Part shown: positions 1-10,820 of the stretch, in pieces
Numbering within the stretch: position 1 is the first letter of the stretch
Layout of the letters: every line of letters begins with the position of its first letter
Source: Paramacrobiotus richtersi
Taxonomy: Eukaryota; Tardigrada; Eutardigrada; Parachela; Macrobiotidae
DNA length: 42,504 nt
Assembly: GCA_034698045.1 (NCBI GenBank)
Contig: JAQGAU010000090.1
Location: 1-42,504 of the forward strand
Reading direction: 5' to 3'
Program-made: the position numbers and the translations under genes
The notes under the pieces: model-generated
The model's database searches: none
What the model was told of the DNA's origin: nothing
The model's input: only the letters and a program-made list of their open reading frames with translations

Positions 1-1
1 A

Positions 2-241
2 ATCATTCGTGAATGGGAGGACGATTTCAAGATTCCGCCGACATTCGAGTCCATCAGAGAAGGAGCGCGTACAAATGTTACAAGTAGCCCAAGAAAGACC
101 ACTGAAGCAGAATCACTGCGAAAATTATCTTCGGATGTTGCATTAAGCTCAATAAGGTGTCGAAATCATTTGAGCTTTTGTGGAGTGACGTTGATAGTGA
201 TGGCGTTCGCAACAGCAGCACGACGTGTTTTTCTGCTTTAC
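2..241 (+). CDS. 3' end of a third CUB/LDLa/trypsin-like pseudoprotease paralogue (partial)
   Basis: This open stretch enters from the left edge and ends at TAG. It encodes a tail starting IIREWEDDFKIPP that matches the last-exon tail of the two full minus-strand paralogues in this window (PVIREWEDDVKIPQ and PIIREWEDDVKIPQ). Like theirs, the tail is rich in Ser, Thr, Gly and Glu and ends in a hydrophobic stretch (FCGVTLIVMAFATA) followed by RR, which could be a membrane or GPI-attachment signal. It lies on the opposite strand from the other copies, so the cluster contains an inverted member. The protease-like domain itself lies outside the window, so its active-site state is unknown. The identity rests only on similarity to the neighbours and is strongest over the first 12 residues. 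Confidence 0.7.
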
Positions 242-899
242 TAGTAGCACGCTTTACGTTGCATACATCATGGTAATTATTAATGGTCAATGACTGATGA
301 GATAAGTAACAGGAGCAGTGCTCAGATGAACGGGCGAACATTCATCAAAAGAAAACACGACCTAATTCGAGCGCCTGAATAACCGACTAGTAGAATCAAG
401 CACTAATCAAGTTTTGTTTCACTGCTACTTGTACTGTATGGTGCTGATACACAAAAACACTGACAATGCTCACAGCTCGTCGACGGTCAAATCGTATTTT
501 AGAATTTTTGTTAGATGGTTCAATTAATCTTCGCAACTGGGTTGCTTCCGCCGGGGTTTTAAAACAACAGGCTGGACAGTTGGCCCACCTGCAGCAAGGC
601 TGCTAAGAGATAATTTATCGCCCAAGCAACCGCGGAGCAAAATCCGTTCTACTGCCACTATTTAAGAAAACGTAATCCTGCGCGAATGACATGTTTCGTG
701 GCATGCAAAATAGTTGACATTAAATACCGCTTCTCGTGCTGCAGCTTTGCACTGCGCTACACTAAAAGATATCTTACTACAGGAAAAACATAAAAGTGCC
801 CGTTTTGCGCATTAACGGTTGCAGCAAAACAGGTCTCACGTCGTCCATTAGCAAGGCAGTTCGAGTTTATGCCTTCTAATCGATTGCCAACTGTAGCCA
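242..899. other. Convergent intergenic region, no gene seen
   Basis: This stretch separates the 3' end of the left-edge pseudoprotease copy from the 3' end of the Ly6-type gene, so the two genes converge. Only short open frames without domains are present. No RNA gene, tandem repeat or transposon end was recognised. Confidence 0.5.
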
Positions 900-3555
900 C
901 TAGCAGCCATCCCATGGGGTAGTGGTGGTCGTTGTTGTTGTGGTGGTAGTGGTGGTCGTCGTAGTTGGAGTTGTAGTCGGTTGGGTTGTTGGTGGTTTCG
1001 TCCTGGGTGGTGTTTTCGTTTTAGGAGTTGGCAGCGATACTTCTTCCTTCTGTGAAAAACAACCGTAGTTATCAACTAACAGCAGTGCAGGCGCTATTAG
1101 TGAAAATCAGGATTTCTAACATTAAGGAATTTTTACGTTCTGCATAAAATAATCGAGATAAAATTGTAATTTTCGTACATCCAATGCAGTGAACGGTGCT
1201 GTCATTCACACTAAGAAACCACCTTGACAGGGTTCACAAGATCATGTCTAACCGGCAAACAATGCCCCCATTCGTCAAGATGTCTCTCATGATCCGAAAT
1301 AAACGCCCAACCCGGATATTATTCCGCGAAAGCTGTATTATTTCGCAGCAAAAATCACCGCCCCCGCTCCCTTCAAAACGCATTTTCTCGTGCCGCTGAG
1401 TAAATTGCAACAGGCTTTTTGTTTCCGGCAATAATTTCCGTCCCGGAACCAAAAAATTGGCTCGCAGGAGATTTGACCGGGTCTGTTTGTGCTGCTGGGC
1501 AAAAATTCCGTCCGGTGTAAAATTTTCCCAACCACAAATTTTTTCCCCCAACATTTTGCGTGCGCTACGGGCAACTTTTCGAAGGTCATCTAAGCCCTCC
1601 AGCCTCCTAACTGATCGGTATCATTGTTTTTCAGAAGAGCTCTAAGCTTACAAAAAAGTCTCCCTTGCAAACTATGTTGCTACACATTACTGTCAGTTTT
1701 CATCCAGGTCATTTTCGCCATCAGGTACCCCTCGAAGGGAAACCTTGCCCTGTTTCGACTGAATGGAAGCCCAAAAGCAGCAGAAAAATTCCTAAGACCC
1801 TTATGAGCACGATTATTGGTCTGAAACTTCTGTCAGGAGTTACACCGTAAAACATACACTGTCTATGAAAACAAAAAATGATCTCTAAGGAGCAGATGTT
1901 TCGTGAAACGGGCGCTATCTATCCAGAACGTCGCTTACTGCGGTACGCGATAGGTTACAGCGCGGATATTTTTGGGCGAGTATATGCACAATAATTATTG
2001 TGGTAAACTGTGCACATGGCGTGTTAGGCTGGTCCCTTACCCAAGGCGCAGGTGTCGGAACACCGATCGTAACGTTTATAACCGGATGCGGCCACTCGAC
2101 TCCGTTACAGAAGTTCTGGCCAATACACAAGCATCTAATTCCAGCACGACCAGTTGGGTCGCTCGGATTCGTGAAATATTCACAAGTAGCGCGCCCCGGC
2201 GGAACTATGACGGGCGGTACTTTCTCGGCGCACCCTCTCATAATGATTCCAGTGCCACCTAAAAGAGTCAATAATGTGAAGAGAAACCTATGGGAACAAT
2301 ACCTAGCATTGTGAGAAACTTGATGCTGACGAGAAACCATCTTTGGAACATTGAATCAAACTATATACTTTCGTTCGAAAGATATGACCAGTTATTACCT
2401 GGCTGAAGGGTAATGGCGCATCCGTCGCAACAGTTTATCGTTTCATCATGCGCATCGAAACATCTACCGGTAGCCGTCGTGTCACTGCATCGGTAACACT
2501 TGTACTTCTCCCGCGGATTGTACACTTTCTACAAATAAGCCGCATCATTTTATTTATCCTAGGGTGTTTAGAGTGCTCACATGCTGCCAAATTTATATTG
2601 GTTGTTTTGCTTATGCAATGCACAACGGAAAGAACAATTTTCGATAAAGCTAACTATTTAATCGGTTTCATCTCTGTTAGTCTATGTATATCCCTGTTTC
2701 GATCTCCATTACAGTAGTTAGCTGGCGGACTGGCCGGCCGATTCGCCAGTATTTGTAAAAGTCACTTTCCATTCAAAATTTATCAGTAGTTGGCAATTTG
2801 GTAGTACAACAATTTAACATGTTGCACATTCTTCATAGTTACCCAGGGCGTCGGCAAGACAGCGCTGTCAGGAGTGAGCTGAGGATAAGGATTATCCAAT
2901 AGTGGCAGGAATCGAAGCGCAGAGTGCATATTACACAATGCTCCTTTACAGAAGCATACAGCCATAACCACCCTCAAGCCTGCCGGAGTTGTTTCCGAGG
3001 CATAGTTGCATATATACTTGCTACTGGGTATAACAACGGATGCTGGCGGGAAGAAAATTTGGTTGACCTCCACAGGTACTTCCCGGTGCCAGTAATATGT
3101 ATCTGTCCAGGCTGCAAAATACCGCAATAGCACCGAGAATAACAACAAAGCTCCTTTTGTTGAAGACCGTCTCTGAACCTGCATACTAGTTGGCTAATTT
3201 GTTTCACTAAATTAATATTCTAGCTCGCTCCTGAACTTTAAGATACAGCCAGAGCCGAGCATACGGATGTGTCTCGGAAACGTAGATTTCCTAGCAGATA
3301 TGACGAAAAGTACTCACGGTTCCAGTACGTTAGAACAGCGCATCGCGTATCATTATCACCAGCTCTGTAACGGTTATCCGTTGACGTTTGTTGAGCTTCG
3401 CATCCGGTACTGCCATCCACCGCCGTGATCAAGGGTTCAATACACGTGTAGCAGGGAACTGCAAATGAACTTCTCCATATCGCTGTGAGATAAAGGAATA
3501 TAACGAGGAATCGGCTAGTACACCGCTTAGGAGGCGAGGATGATGAGTACAACAT
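900..3555 (-). CDS. Two-domain Ly6/uPAR-like secreted or surface protein with Thr-rich stalk
   Basis: Five exons read in one frame: 3555-3318, 3111-2843, 2528-2399, 2258-2041 and 1049-900, giving about 334 residues. Residues 1-32 form a signal peptide (hydrophobic core FLVIFLYLTAIW). Two three-finger-type units follow. Unit 1 runs from CYTC to CFCKGALCN, unit 2 from CYRC to CLCIGQNFCN; the closing C-N pair is typical of Ly6/uPAR domains. Each unit is split by one intron inside the domain and ends with a phase-0 donor right after a PTPW or PAPW motif. That repeated architecture, and the lack of a signal exon before unit 2, argue for one gene rather than two. The last exon encodes KTKTPPRTKPPTTQPTTT, a long Thr run, then PWDGC and a stop. 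Such a stalk is probably O-glycosylated. No GPI signal is clear, so it may be secreted or have a missed exon in the 1 kb last intron. The ligand is unknown. Confidence 0.68.
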
Positions 3556-4378
3556 GATTCCGGAAAGATTTAGCAGAATAGTTTCTCAAATGCTCAAATA
3601 TTTTCACTCATACGACAGGATCTGAAGAAGAACACAAACTGGTACATCAGTCCTAACCTTCTGTGTCAAGAGATTTATATGCTGAGATTCCTCTGCTGAC
3701 GTTGCTAATCAACGACCATTTTGTACGTTATGGCAAAGCGCTTCTGTAGAGTGCGATGTACCAGCGTTCGCTGCACTGCACTGCGATCGCGTACTTCACA
3801 TATCGTTTTCGTTAGCTAATGTTATCCTTTTATTATTTAAGTATGGAGAGCAGCACTTCGGCATTTTTGACCTTATGCTGTATTAGACTTTGGTTCAGTT
3901 TTCCGCTTTCGCGCGGCACTTTCCGCAGAGTCTGTATTAGCGTCAAAGCAGACAAGAACGCAACCAGAAGCTTACAGCAGCCATCTACAGTTTTGGATGG
4001 TTAATCGTCAATACAACTGCACATACAGATGCATACCATCAACGGCCCTTGACGGCCTTAAGACAGATGCGCTTGTATCTTCCAGTAAATCGGCATTGCG
4101 ACGCGTCAGGGTTTCGAAAAATTACCCAGCAATAAATTTGTACTTAATAAAATTTTGGGCAGTACATATTTTGGGTAAGCAAATCTATACAATAGATCAT
4201 CTTCCAGGCAGCGTAATTACACCGGCAGCGTCAACGTTCCAAGCCAGCACCGAACATCTTTACCGCATATAGCTTGCCAGCAACCTGTACATCTTGTTAA
4301 CCGAGACTTAAAAGTCTGCCGAATACTTTCGCAGCTTGTAGACAACATTTGTAAATTATGTCTGAGGACTGAATGATT
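3556..4378. other. Intergenic region between Ly6-type gene and pseudoprotease A; left part duplicated
   Basis: This holds the upstream region of the Ly6-type gene and the 3' flank of pseudoprotease A. The part around 3720-3910 (for example TATGGCAAAGCGCT and CGCTGCACTGC) resembles 11700-11890 beyond the 3' end of copy B, so the duplicated unit reaches past the coding region. No gene seen. Confidence 0.55.
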
Positions 4379-7300
4379 TTATTGCAAAAGACAAGCTTGT
4401 GCGTCAGCACAACAATGCAAAAAACACAGTACTGCTGCCTTCGCTTTCCATATTACTTCCGAAAGATACCGCCAGCTTATAAAACTCCAAGAAAGATTTC
4501 GCAACGAATCACCGCCGCTAGTTTCCCCCGACCTCAGGGAGCCACTGTTTCCATATGGATTGCCGCTGCGCTCATCGGTCTGCGGTATCTTGACATCGTC
4601 TTCCCATTCCCGAATGACTGGTCCTAGTGGAGCCGGCACTGTGCGATTGGTAAACCACCCGATAAACTTCTGCGAGTACAGTGTCTCCACGATAAACGGC
4701 ATCGAATGCTTCACTTTAATGAATGCAGTCGTACGCTTTACGCAAGCTCTACAAAGCGTAAACAACAAATACGCGTTAACACAAGTAACTTTTTGGAGCA
4801 ATGGTAACAGATCCACGCAGAGTATCCGAAAGGCTTACTCTCAAATGGCGCTATGAAAAGGCGTGATACCGAACTGGTGCCATTGATCACCCATCGCTTT
4901 AGATGATTTTTTGCAGACGAGAGAGCCACCCATATCTACGCCGCATCTGCAAGGACAAGTAGTTCGCGCTTGTTGATATTTACAAGCGAAACAACGCGTT
5001 CCCGAATCAAACATACATGCCCTCTTTTCCGCCGGTCGAAACGCACTGTACGTCCGGTGGATGTCCCTGGAGCACACACTCCGTAGCGGGTAGAATGGGT
5101 GCACGGGTTTGCTGCATGGGTTTTCTGTATGATAAGAGGGATAGCATCGAATCTTTCATCTCTTTCTCTGTTACATTCTGGAGTCCGCATCCGGCCGTGT
5201 AGCACACTTCCCCGCCCAGCGGCCCCATATTAGGTCGTGGTAGGCATACGGCTTGAACGCCTTGGCCGGTCAGCACAATATCCTGGTAAGTTACAATCCA
5301 ATCAACATTTGTTTGCAGCTTAGTTTAAGGTCGGATGTCATTCAGTAAATGTCCTAAATGTACGCTTCTGCTTCTGATATCTTAAAAACTGGCGAATGGT
5401 TGCATTTCAGGGCGAGTCACCTGCAGCTTTACAGACCTACAGTTCTAACATGTCGAAGTAAATGTTTAGATGGGAATGCTGATAACACTCCTGCGAAGTG
5501 TGATTTCTCTAACAAGTGAGTACATGTTACCTTCGTTAAAAGAAGCAGCGCCGTATCGTATTTCCACTTTTTGCGGTACAGCGGATGTACGAATACCTTC
5601 TCCACGCGCATCTGAAGATTCTGCGGGACATCCCATCCGGTGCAGGTCTGCGGCAGCAGATTCACCGTAATAACATCTGCCCTAGAATTAAAACCACCTA
5701 ACACTCATTGCAAAAATCCCAGCCGGAGAGTTACGATTCTCTGCAAAAATCACTGCGAATCTAACTGCCTCTTTCAGCACGCAGGGCAGAGCAGAGTTTC
5801 GTTTGTATACTCACGGCACCACGCTGTTGTCGTTCTTTACGACCACATCGGCTTGTGTTAAGATCCAGCGAGGCGCGATCTAGAGGTCATTAAAAATTAA
5901 CGTTGCATTGACGTTACTGCAGCTGTGGTCTATGGCTCGAAGTTATACTTTTCGCTCCAGTCCCTCTCGATTAATTCTTATAGCAATGACTATGATACTA
6001 CTGTTGACTGTACAAATCTATCTGGTAGTGTTGAACACAGGGAACAGACCACTTCTTTCGACGTGACCCTTTTGTTGGTCAAATAATTTAAGGACAACGC
6101 TCCTACTAGGGGCAGGGTCTAAAACCTGGGCATGGCCTTGCCCGTTGGGCATGCCCAATGGGCATGGTCACCGAAAAACCTAGGTTACCCAGACTCTAAA
6201 ACCTGGTCACGCCTGGCTAAAAACTGGCCATGGTCACCCAAAGCAGAAGTAATATAAAAAAGTGTCGTATGCTCACACGTTTAAGCTACGTACATGAACA
6301 GTGTGAAACTGTTTAACACTACGGGAACGCTTATTACGTGAGCAAGTCCACCAGGAAGCAGCCTACGTAATCAAACCTGCTATCAACCATTCTGCTTAGC
6401 CCGCGTTATAGTTGTTCCTCTAAGGGGATTTTGCCCAACGTTTGCATTTGATTTACCGCTACTAACTAGAAATAGAAGCGAACGGCGAAACCGTCACGTT
6501 ATGCTGCTGTTTTTCAGGCTATTCAGAACATCTCTTACCACTGGTGTCTCTCGTATGCTGCACGTGAATTCAAACTTTCCTGTGAGCGTCCAGTACTAAA
6601 ATCTACCGTTTGCACTGTATCTATGTCGTACACGAAACCATTATGCATAACCCATGTCATATACACATTTCTAATTCACCAATGAATCTGGTCCTCATGT
6701 AGTTACTACAGTTACAACATTAGTCCCTTACCAAAAAGCTGTCCGTTGTTATCCAAAATTTCATGGATTTCAGGATAGCCGTACGTTCCGCGTGGTTATG
6801 ATACAGTACGTTGCAAACACAATGTAAGCTATCTGTGCTGCTTGGAACTCGTTATACAAAGGCTGAAGGAATCCACATAGCACGCGTTACCTACCATAAA
6901 AATACATGCAGCTGACCTGTTGAGAAAGTAAAACGTTTTTTTGGTGTTGCAATGCGGTACACACCGTTTAGCTGGGCCGTTAAGCACAACGTACATTGTC
7001 TGTCACACAGTCTGTGCTGTAACTGCTTTTTGATTGCAAGCAGTCGCCACAGATAAGAGATTTTATGCTCATACGTGCTGTTTTTTCTTGCATTGGCTAA
7101 ACAGTGCGTAGAATGAATAAACTGTAAGGAATGCAATGTTTACAGTTCAGCAGTGGTTTCCCTTGTCTCGGCTTCAACTTCAACTTTCTGTCAGAATTGT
7201 ATAGTGCTGGAAGTTTACGGTACCATACAAACCACTGTAGTGCCTAGTGGTGCGGTAGAAGCTTATTGTCCGTCTTATTGCTGGTTCATAGTGATTTCTT

Positions 7301-9153
7301 ATATCAAAATAATGGTGCATTTCAATGATTTCATAGCTGTCACGTCGTACAATAGATGCGTAAGTCAAAATCAAAATGTGGCGGAGAACTGAACCTAAAA
7401 TCAGTGCCGATTGCATTGTTTGTGTGTGTGTGCGTGCAGACTATATTTTTAACGCTGCATATGTAGATCGTATTCTGCTGTTTAACTTGCTTCAAACAGC
7501 TTCCCAACTGTTCATGTACGCAGTTTTAAACGTGCGAGCATAAGATACAGTTCTGCACGGGGTGACCATGGCCAGTTTTTAGCCAGGAGTGACCAGGTTT
7601 TAAAGTCCGGGTAACCCAGGTTTTTCGGTGACCATGCCCATTGGGCATGCCCAACGGGCAAGGCCATGCCCAGGTTTTAGACCCTGCCCCTACTAGGTAA
7701 CCCTACCCCTTTCAACGTCTGTTGACAGCGGCTTACCACAGTGCCTCCTGCTGAGCCACACGTGCTCTCGATAAGAACCTGCCAAGGCCAGCTGTCCACT
7801 GATGCCTAAACGACATCTGTGTTTTTCGCTGCCAGAAATCTTGCATGTTGAGTTTGCGCTTACGTTTACTCCGCCCAGGATTCGAAGGTTTGTCTGGACA
7901 GTATCAGGAGGAATCTTTGGTCTACCACAATCAGTTGTGCACATTTCATCCTCACCCTGTGGACAGTCTTTCTTCCCTGTTTAAAGAGCATATGAGACAC
8001 TCATCACGCATTTCTGCAATTGCTGCAACGAACGACAAACTCACCGTCGCATATCGCTTCCAGTATCGCGCATTTTGTAGTATCGGATGGACACCGCAAA
8101 GCCGTTTGTCCGCATTCAGCTCCTACATAGCAAATGGTTAGCATGCTGTCAGTTAAACAATCTTAGCCACAATGTCGTACGCGACAGTTTTAGCGTTACT
8201 GAGTCGTCCAATGTCGCCGTGACGTAATAGAGCTGGATCTGTATGAGCTATAATAACAGAAAATACAATCGCAATCTTGAAATAAGAACTAGCCAACACC
8301 GCCTCATTGCAGTAGTCGAAGAGAAATGCTCCTAACATACTGAACTGTAAGCGCGTTTTCAACAAAATGAAACTGCCTCTGACTACGACGAGAGACAACA
8401 CTCACCACAAAATCCGTATAGGACAGAATATCCACTGGTTTCTGCTCGCATAACTTTCCAGTTAACTTCTCCCGATCTGCCAACAGCCACACTCTGGAAA
8501 ATGTTGGTCGTGTAGTTTTAGTCCAAGACAATATTACGAGTGTGTGATCGTACACTGGCCGTCCCAGATGGTGAGGTACTCATCCAGACACAGTGGTCGG
8601 GCTTGTTCTCCTGATGTGGCTTGCGGAAGACGGGACGCTTCTACCCGAACCTACAGAAATCTTTTTTGAGTCGGAAACGTTTCAAACACTATGCGAAGCA
8701 TTTTTGGGCATCAGGTGCGGTTTTGGCTTAACTTCTACAACTTTGCTTTCCCTAATTAAAATGTCCATAACAATAACAAGCTTGAAGAAAAATCTTAGAG
8801 CTTCTTACTATCCAGACCATTAATCGGTTTGTTGCGCACGAATCACTGTTGATCTTATGACTGTAATGAACGACTCAGACCTGCACTGATTGCCCGCTGC
8901 CATCAACCCGCAGCACCACCCGCGGATCCGTCGTCGGGTTCAGTGGGAGCGTCGTGTCACCCCAGGATAGCGACCATTTCGCATACTGGACGGTTAACTG
9001 AGCACTTTCTCCGGCTAGACTAATATTCCGTGTAACAGAGTCGATGGGAAAGCCGTGTAATTGATGAATCCGCCTAGAGTATATGAGCAAAATGAGTAGT
9101 AATCCAACCGTGAAAACGTTTTTTAATCGGCAATTTTTAACCGGGAAAACCAT
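4379..9153 (-). CDS. CUB-LDLa-trypsin-fold pseudoprotease, copy A (in-frame stop near the end)
   Basis: Twelve exons: 9153-8881, 8650-8554, 8491-8406, 8247-8181, 8122-8045, 7976-7864, 7805-7737, 5879-5815, 5681-5531, 5282-5017, 4946-4839 and 4748-4379. A signal peptide (core VFTVGLLLILLIY) is followed by a CUB-like domain (CLDEYLTIWDG, GKLCEQKPVDILSY), one LDL-receptor class A repeat (CGQTALRC to DCPQGEDEMC), the activation site RILGGVN and a trypsin fold (SWPWQVLIES, CLPRPNMGPLGGEVCY). The His site is WILTQAD instead of W-LTAAHC. Asp is kept in YDTALL. The GDSGG site reads VDMGG, so Ser is Met. It cannot act as a serine protease; related serine protease homologues act as cofactors or recognition proteins in arthropod immunity. 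A TGA at 4843-4841, five bases before the last donor, would end the protein at about 456 residues, before the last helix and tail. Copy B has CAT there. The last exon is still open. Confidence 0.82.
6110..7689. mobile_element. hAT-like non-autonomous DNA transposon with long terminal inverted repeats
   Basis: The element sits in intron 7 of pseudoprotease A and is absent from the same intron of copy B. The ends, beginning GGGCAGGGTCTAAAACCTGG, are inverted copies about 130 bases long (6110-6240 and 7559-7689) with only a handful of differences; weaker inverted similarity continues to about 6310 and 7500. CCTACTAG flanks both sides (6102-6109 and 7689-7696, sharing one base with the end), a 7-8 base target duplication. 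CAGGG-type ends and an 8-base duplication fit the hAT superfamily. Inside the repeats are nested short palindromes such as GGGCATGCCC and a repeated TCTAAAACCTGG. The 1.2 kb interior has no recognisable transposase, so it would depend on a full-length relative. Confidence 0.85.
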
Positions 9154-10013
9154 CAGATGCTGGATGGATTGCTGAAGTGTAACTATGTAGGGCTCATGCG
9201 CAGTACCATACAGCTTTCTGAGCCAGCTGATTCACGCAACCCGATACGGTTAAATAAGGCTTTATCAAACCACAACTCCGCGTGTCTCTGTGCAGTAACC
9301 ATGGGAATAATACGTGCGTAGCTTTCTTTCTATTGCATTTCTTCAAATGAATTCGTGCATTCCGCATATACGTCACTAAAGGTCATCCCATGCGAATACT
9401 ATTGCCAAAACCCATTAGCTAGTCACTTCTTCAACATACTTAGTTTTGAAGAGTGCTCAGTTTTTAGTAGAATAGTTTGTCACATCCAAATGGTTTGTCC
9501 GCGACAAGAATATAATTTTTTCGTGGCGCACTAAATAATGAATTGCAGTCAGGTAATATGTAAGTGCTCCATTCAGCACGCGTTGTTTATTTATTGCAAA
9601 AGATTCCCCAAGGGAATCTGCCTGTTATTGGCCAGCTCCGTGTAAGCCCATCCCTCGCTGGACTCTGGCCGCAAACAGCGTCCTCCAGCGCCCTAGCGTC
9701 CGTTCGCGTGCAAGTGGAGAAAATCCAGTTTTTGCCAAAACGTTAAAACAAAGTATGATTACTTACTCTCCCAACTGAGGTTCAATCCGAATCATTATCC
9801 GATCAACAAACGATATGAAAAGATCATTCATGGGTGTCGTTTCAAAATGCGCGTTTGATGCAAATCGCATCAATACATCTAAAAGTGAGTCACGTTTAGT
9901 TAGCTATACGATCGCTACAGTTCCATGGGCAAAAACCAGCCAGGCCAAATTAGCCGGCATTTCGGAACTAACACATTAGTAGGCATTTTAGCGTATATTA
10001 TACGCAAGCCATC
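9154..10013. other. Region upstream of pseudoprotease A; two possible unassigned exons
   Basis: The first 330 bases, up to about 9480, resemble the sequence upstream of copy B (16663-17040), so the duplication includes the promoter region. Farther on, the minus strand holds two open stretches with good splice borders. One, about 9870-9768, reads VLMRFASNAHFETTP and on to RIEPQLGE before GTAAGT. The other, about 9693-9588, begins ALEDAVCGQSPARDG and ends in a stop. They join in phase with each other. I could not join them in phase to the Ig gene upstream and recognise no family. Confidence 0.35.
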
Positions 10014-10820
10014 TCATAGAAGTTGGAGGTGGATAACTTTGACAATCCATTCATCCATCTCGAAATACGGCAACACCCAGCACTCATACCGTCCGCTGAG
10101 AGCTTTGGTAGCATTTTTCAAGGTGAGAGTGGTGTATGTCTCGTTGTATTCGAAGCGGGTCTTCCAAGGAAAGACATACTTTATCAAGCCGGACAGTGGG
10201 TGGGAGCCGGGTGCCATCCCGATTTGCCCGTTGTAGCGCCAGATATACCGGTGGGTGACGTGGTCCGTGAGGGGAAATTGCAGATCGCAACGCAAAGTCA
10301 CGTTCCGCCCAGCCTTGGCCGTCACTTGCTGGCTGCTTGAAGTGAAGAGATCGGCGGCCGTTAAAACAGGTTTCAGGTCGTACAACGCTACAGTGCAATA
10401 ATCTCTGTCCGGTAGAATTCCCCCACGGATGCAGTGTACCAGCCCGCCAGCGTCGACTGTGATGTTGTGGATTGACAGATGCGCCATGGTTGCATTGTTC
10501 CACAGGCTGTAATGGAAAGGGGAGTTGTGGTTTACGTGCCAGACGGCATAACGGTGATGCAGCCAGCGGAGTCCGTCGATATTGCCAGCAAAAGTCGTGG
10601 CGTCGGTCGTACACTCAGGAACGGTACAGTTGAAAGCTGCCGCCTGACCCAGATGGCTCCTGATCAGGATGGCAGGCACTTGTTGGCCAGAGCAGGTCGA
10701 TATGGTTGTTGTCACACCCTCGCGCTGCACCATGCCTAGAGCGAGTCGTCCGTCAATCATCCTCTCCTCTGCTTGCTTCAGTTTTGCTGACAGTTCTGAA
10801 AACGGTACCATAACTGACAT
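10014..10820 (-). CDS. Two-Ig-domain protein, probably secreted or cell-surface; 5' exon probably missing
   Basis: One long open exon codes for up to 268 residues. Two immunoglobulin-like domains are visible. The first has Cys in AAFNCTVPEC and a late Cys in GGLVHCIRGG. The second has the classic pair in NVTLRCDLQFP and SGRYECWVLP, with an IWRYNG tryptophan strand between. Several N-glycosylation sequons (NCT, NAT, NIT, NVT, NET) suggest passage through the secretory route, yet the first Met is followed by a charged helical segment instead of a signal peptide. The true coding start is therefore likely an upstream exon joined at an acceptor near 10797 (CCGTTTTCAG). The frame stops just after the last strand of domain 2 (VIHLQLL), with no membrane segment. 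The gene lies between pseudoproteases A and B on the same strand. Its role is unknown; soluble Ig receptors are common in invertebrate recognition. Confidence 0.7.
   Translation of the reverse strand: MSVMVPFSELSAKLKQAEERMIDGRLALGMVQREGVTTTISTCSGQQVPAILIRSHLGQAAAFNCTVPECTTDATTFAGNIDGLRWLHHRYAVWHVNHNSPFHYSLWNNATMAHLSIHNITVDAGGLVHCIRGGILPDRDYCTVALYDLKPVLTAADLFTSSSQQVTAKAGRNVTLRCDLQFPLTDHVTHRYIWRYNGQIGMAPGSHPLSGLIKYVFPWKTRFEYNETYTTLTLKNATKALSGRYECWVLPYFEMDEWIVKVIHLQLL

Noticed and set aside
2435-2623. Separate start for the second Ly6 unit
   Set aside because: No ATG and no signal peptide lie upstream, and the in-frame TAG before the acceptor shows it is an internal exon.
10084-10614. 176-codon minus-strand frame overlapping the Ig gene
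   Set aside because: Another frame of the same exon with no Ig cysteine pattern; the 268-codon frame has two full Ig signatures.
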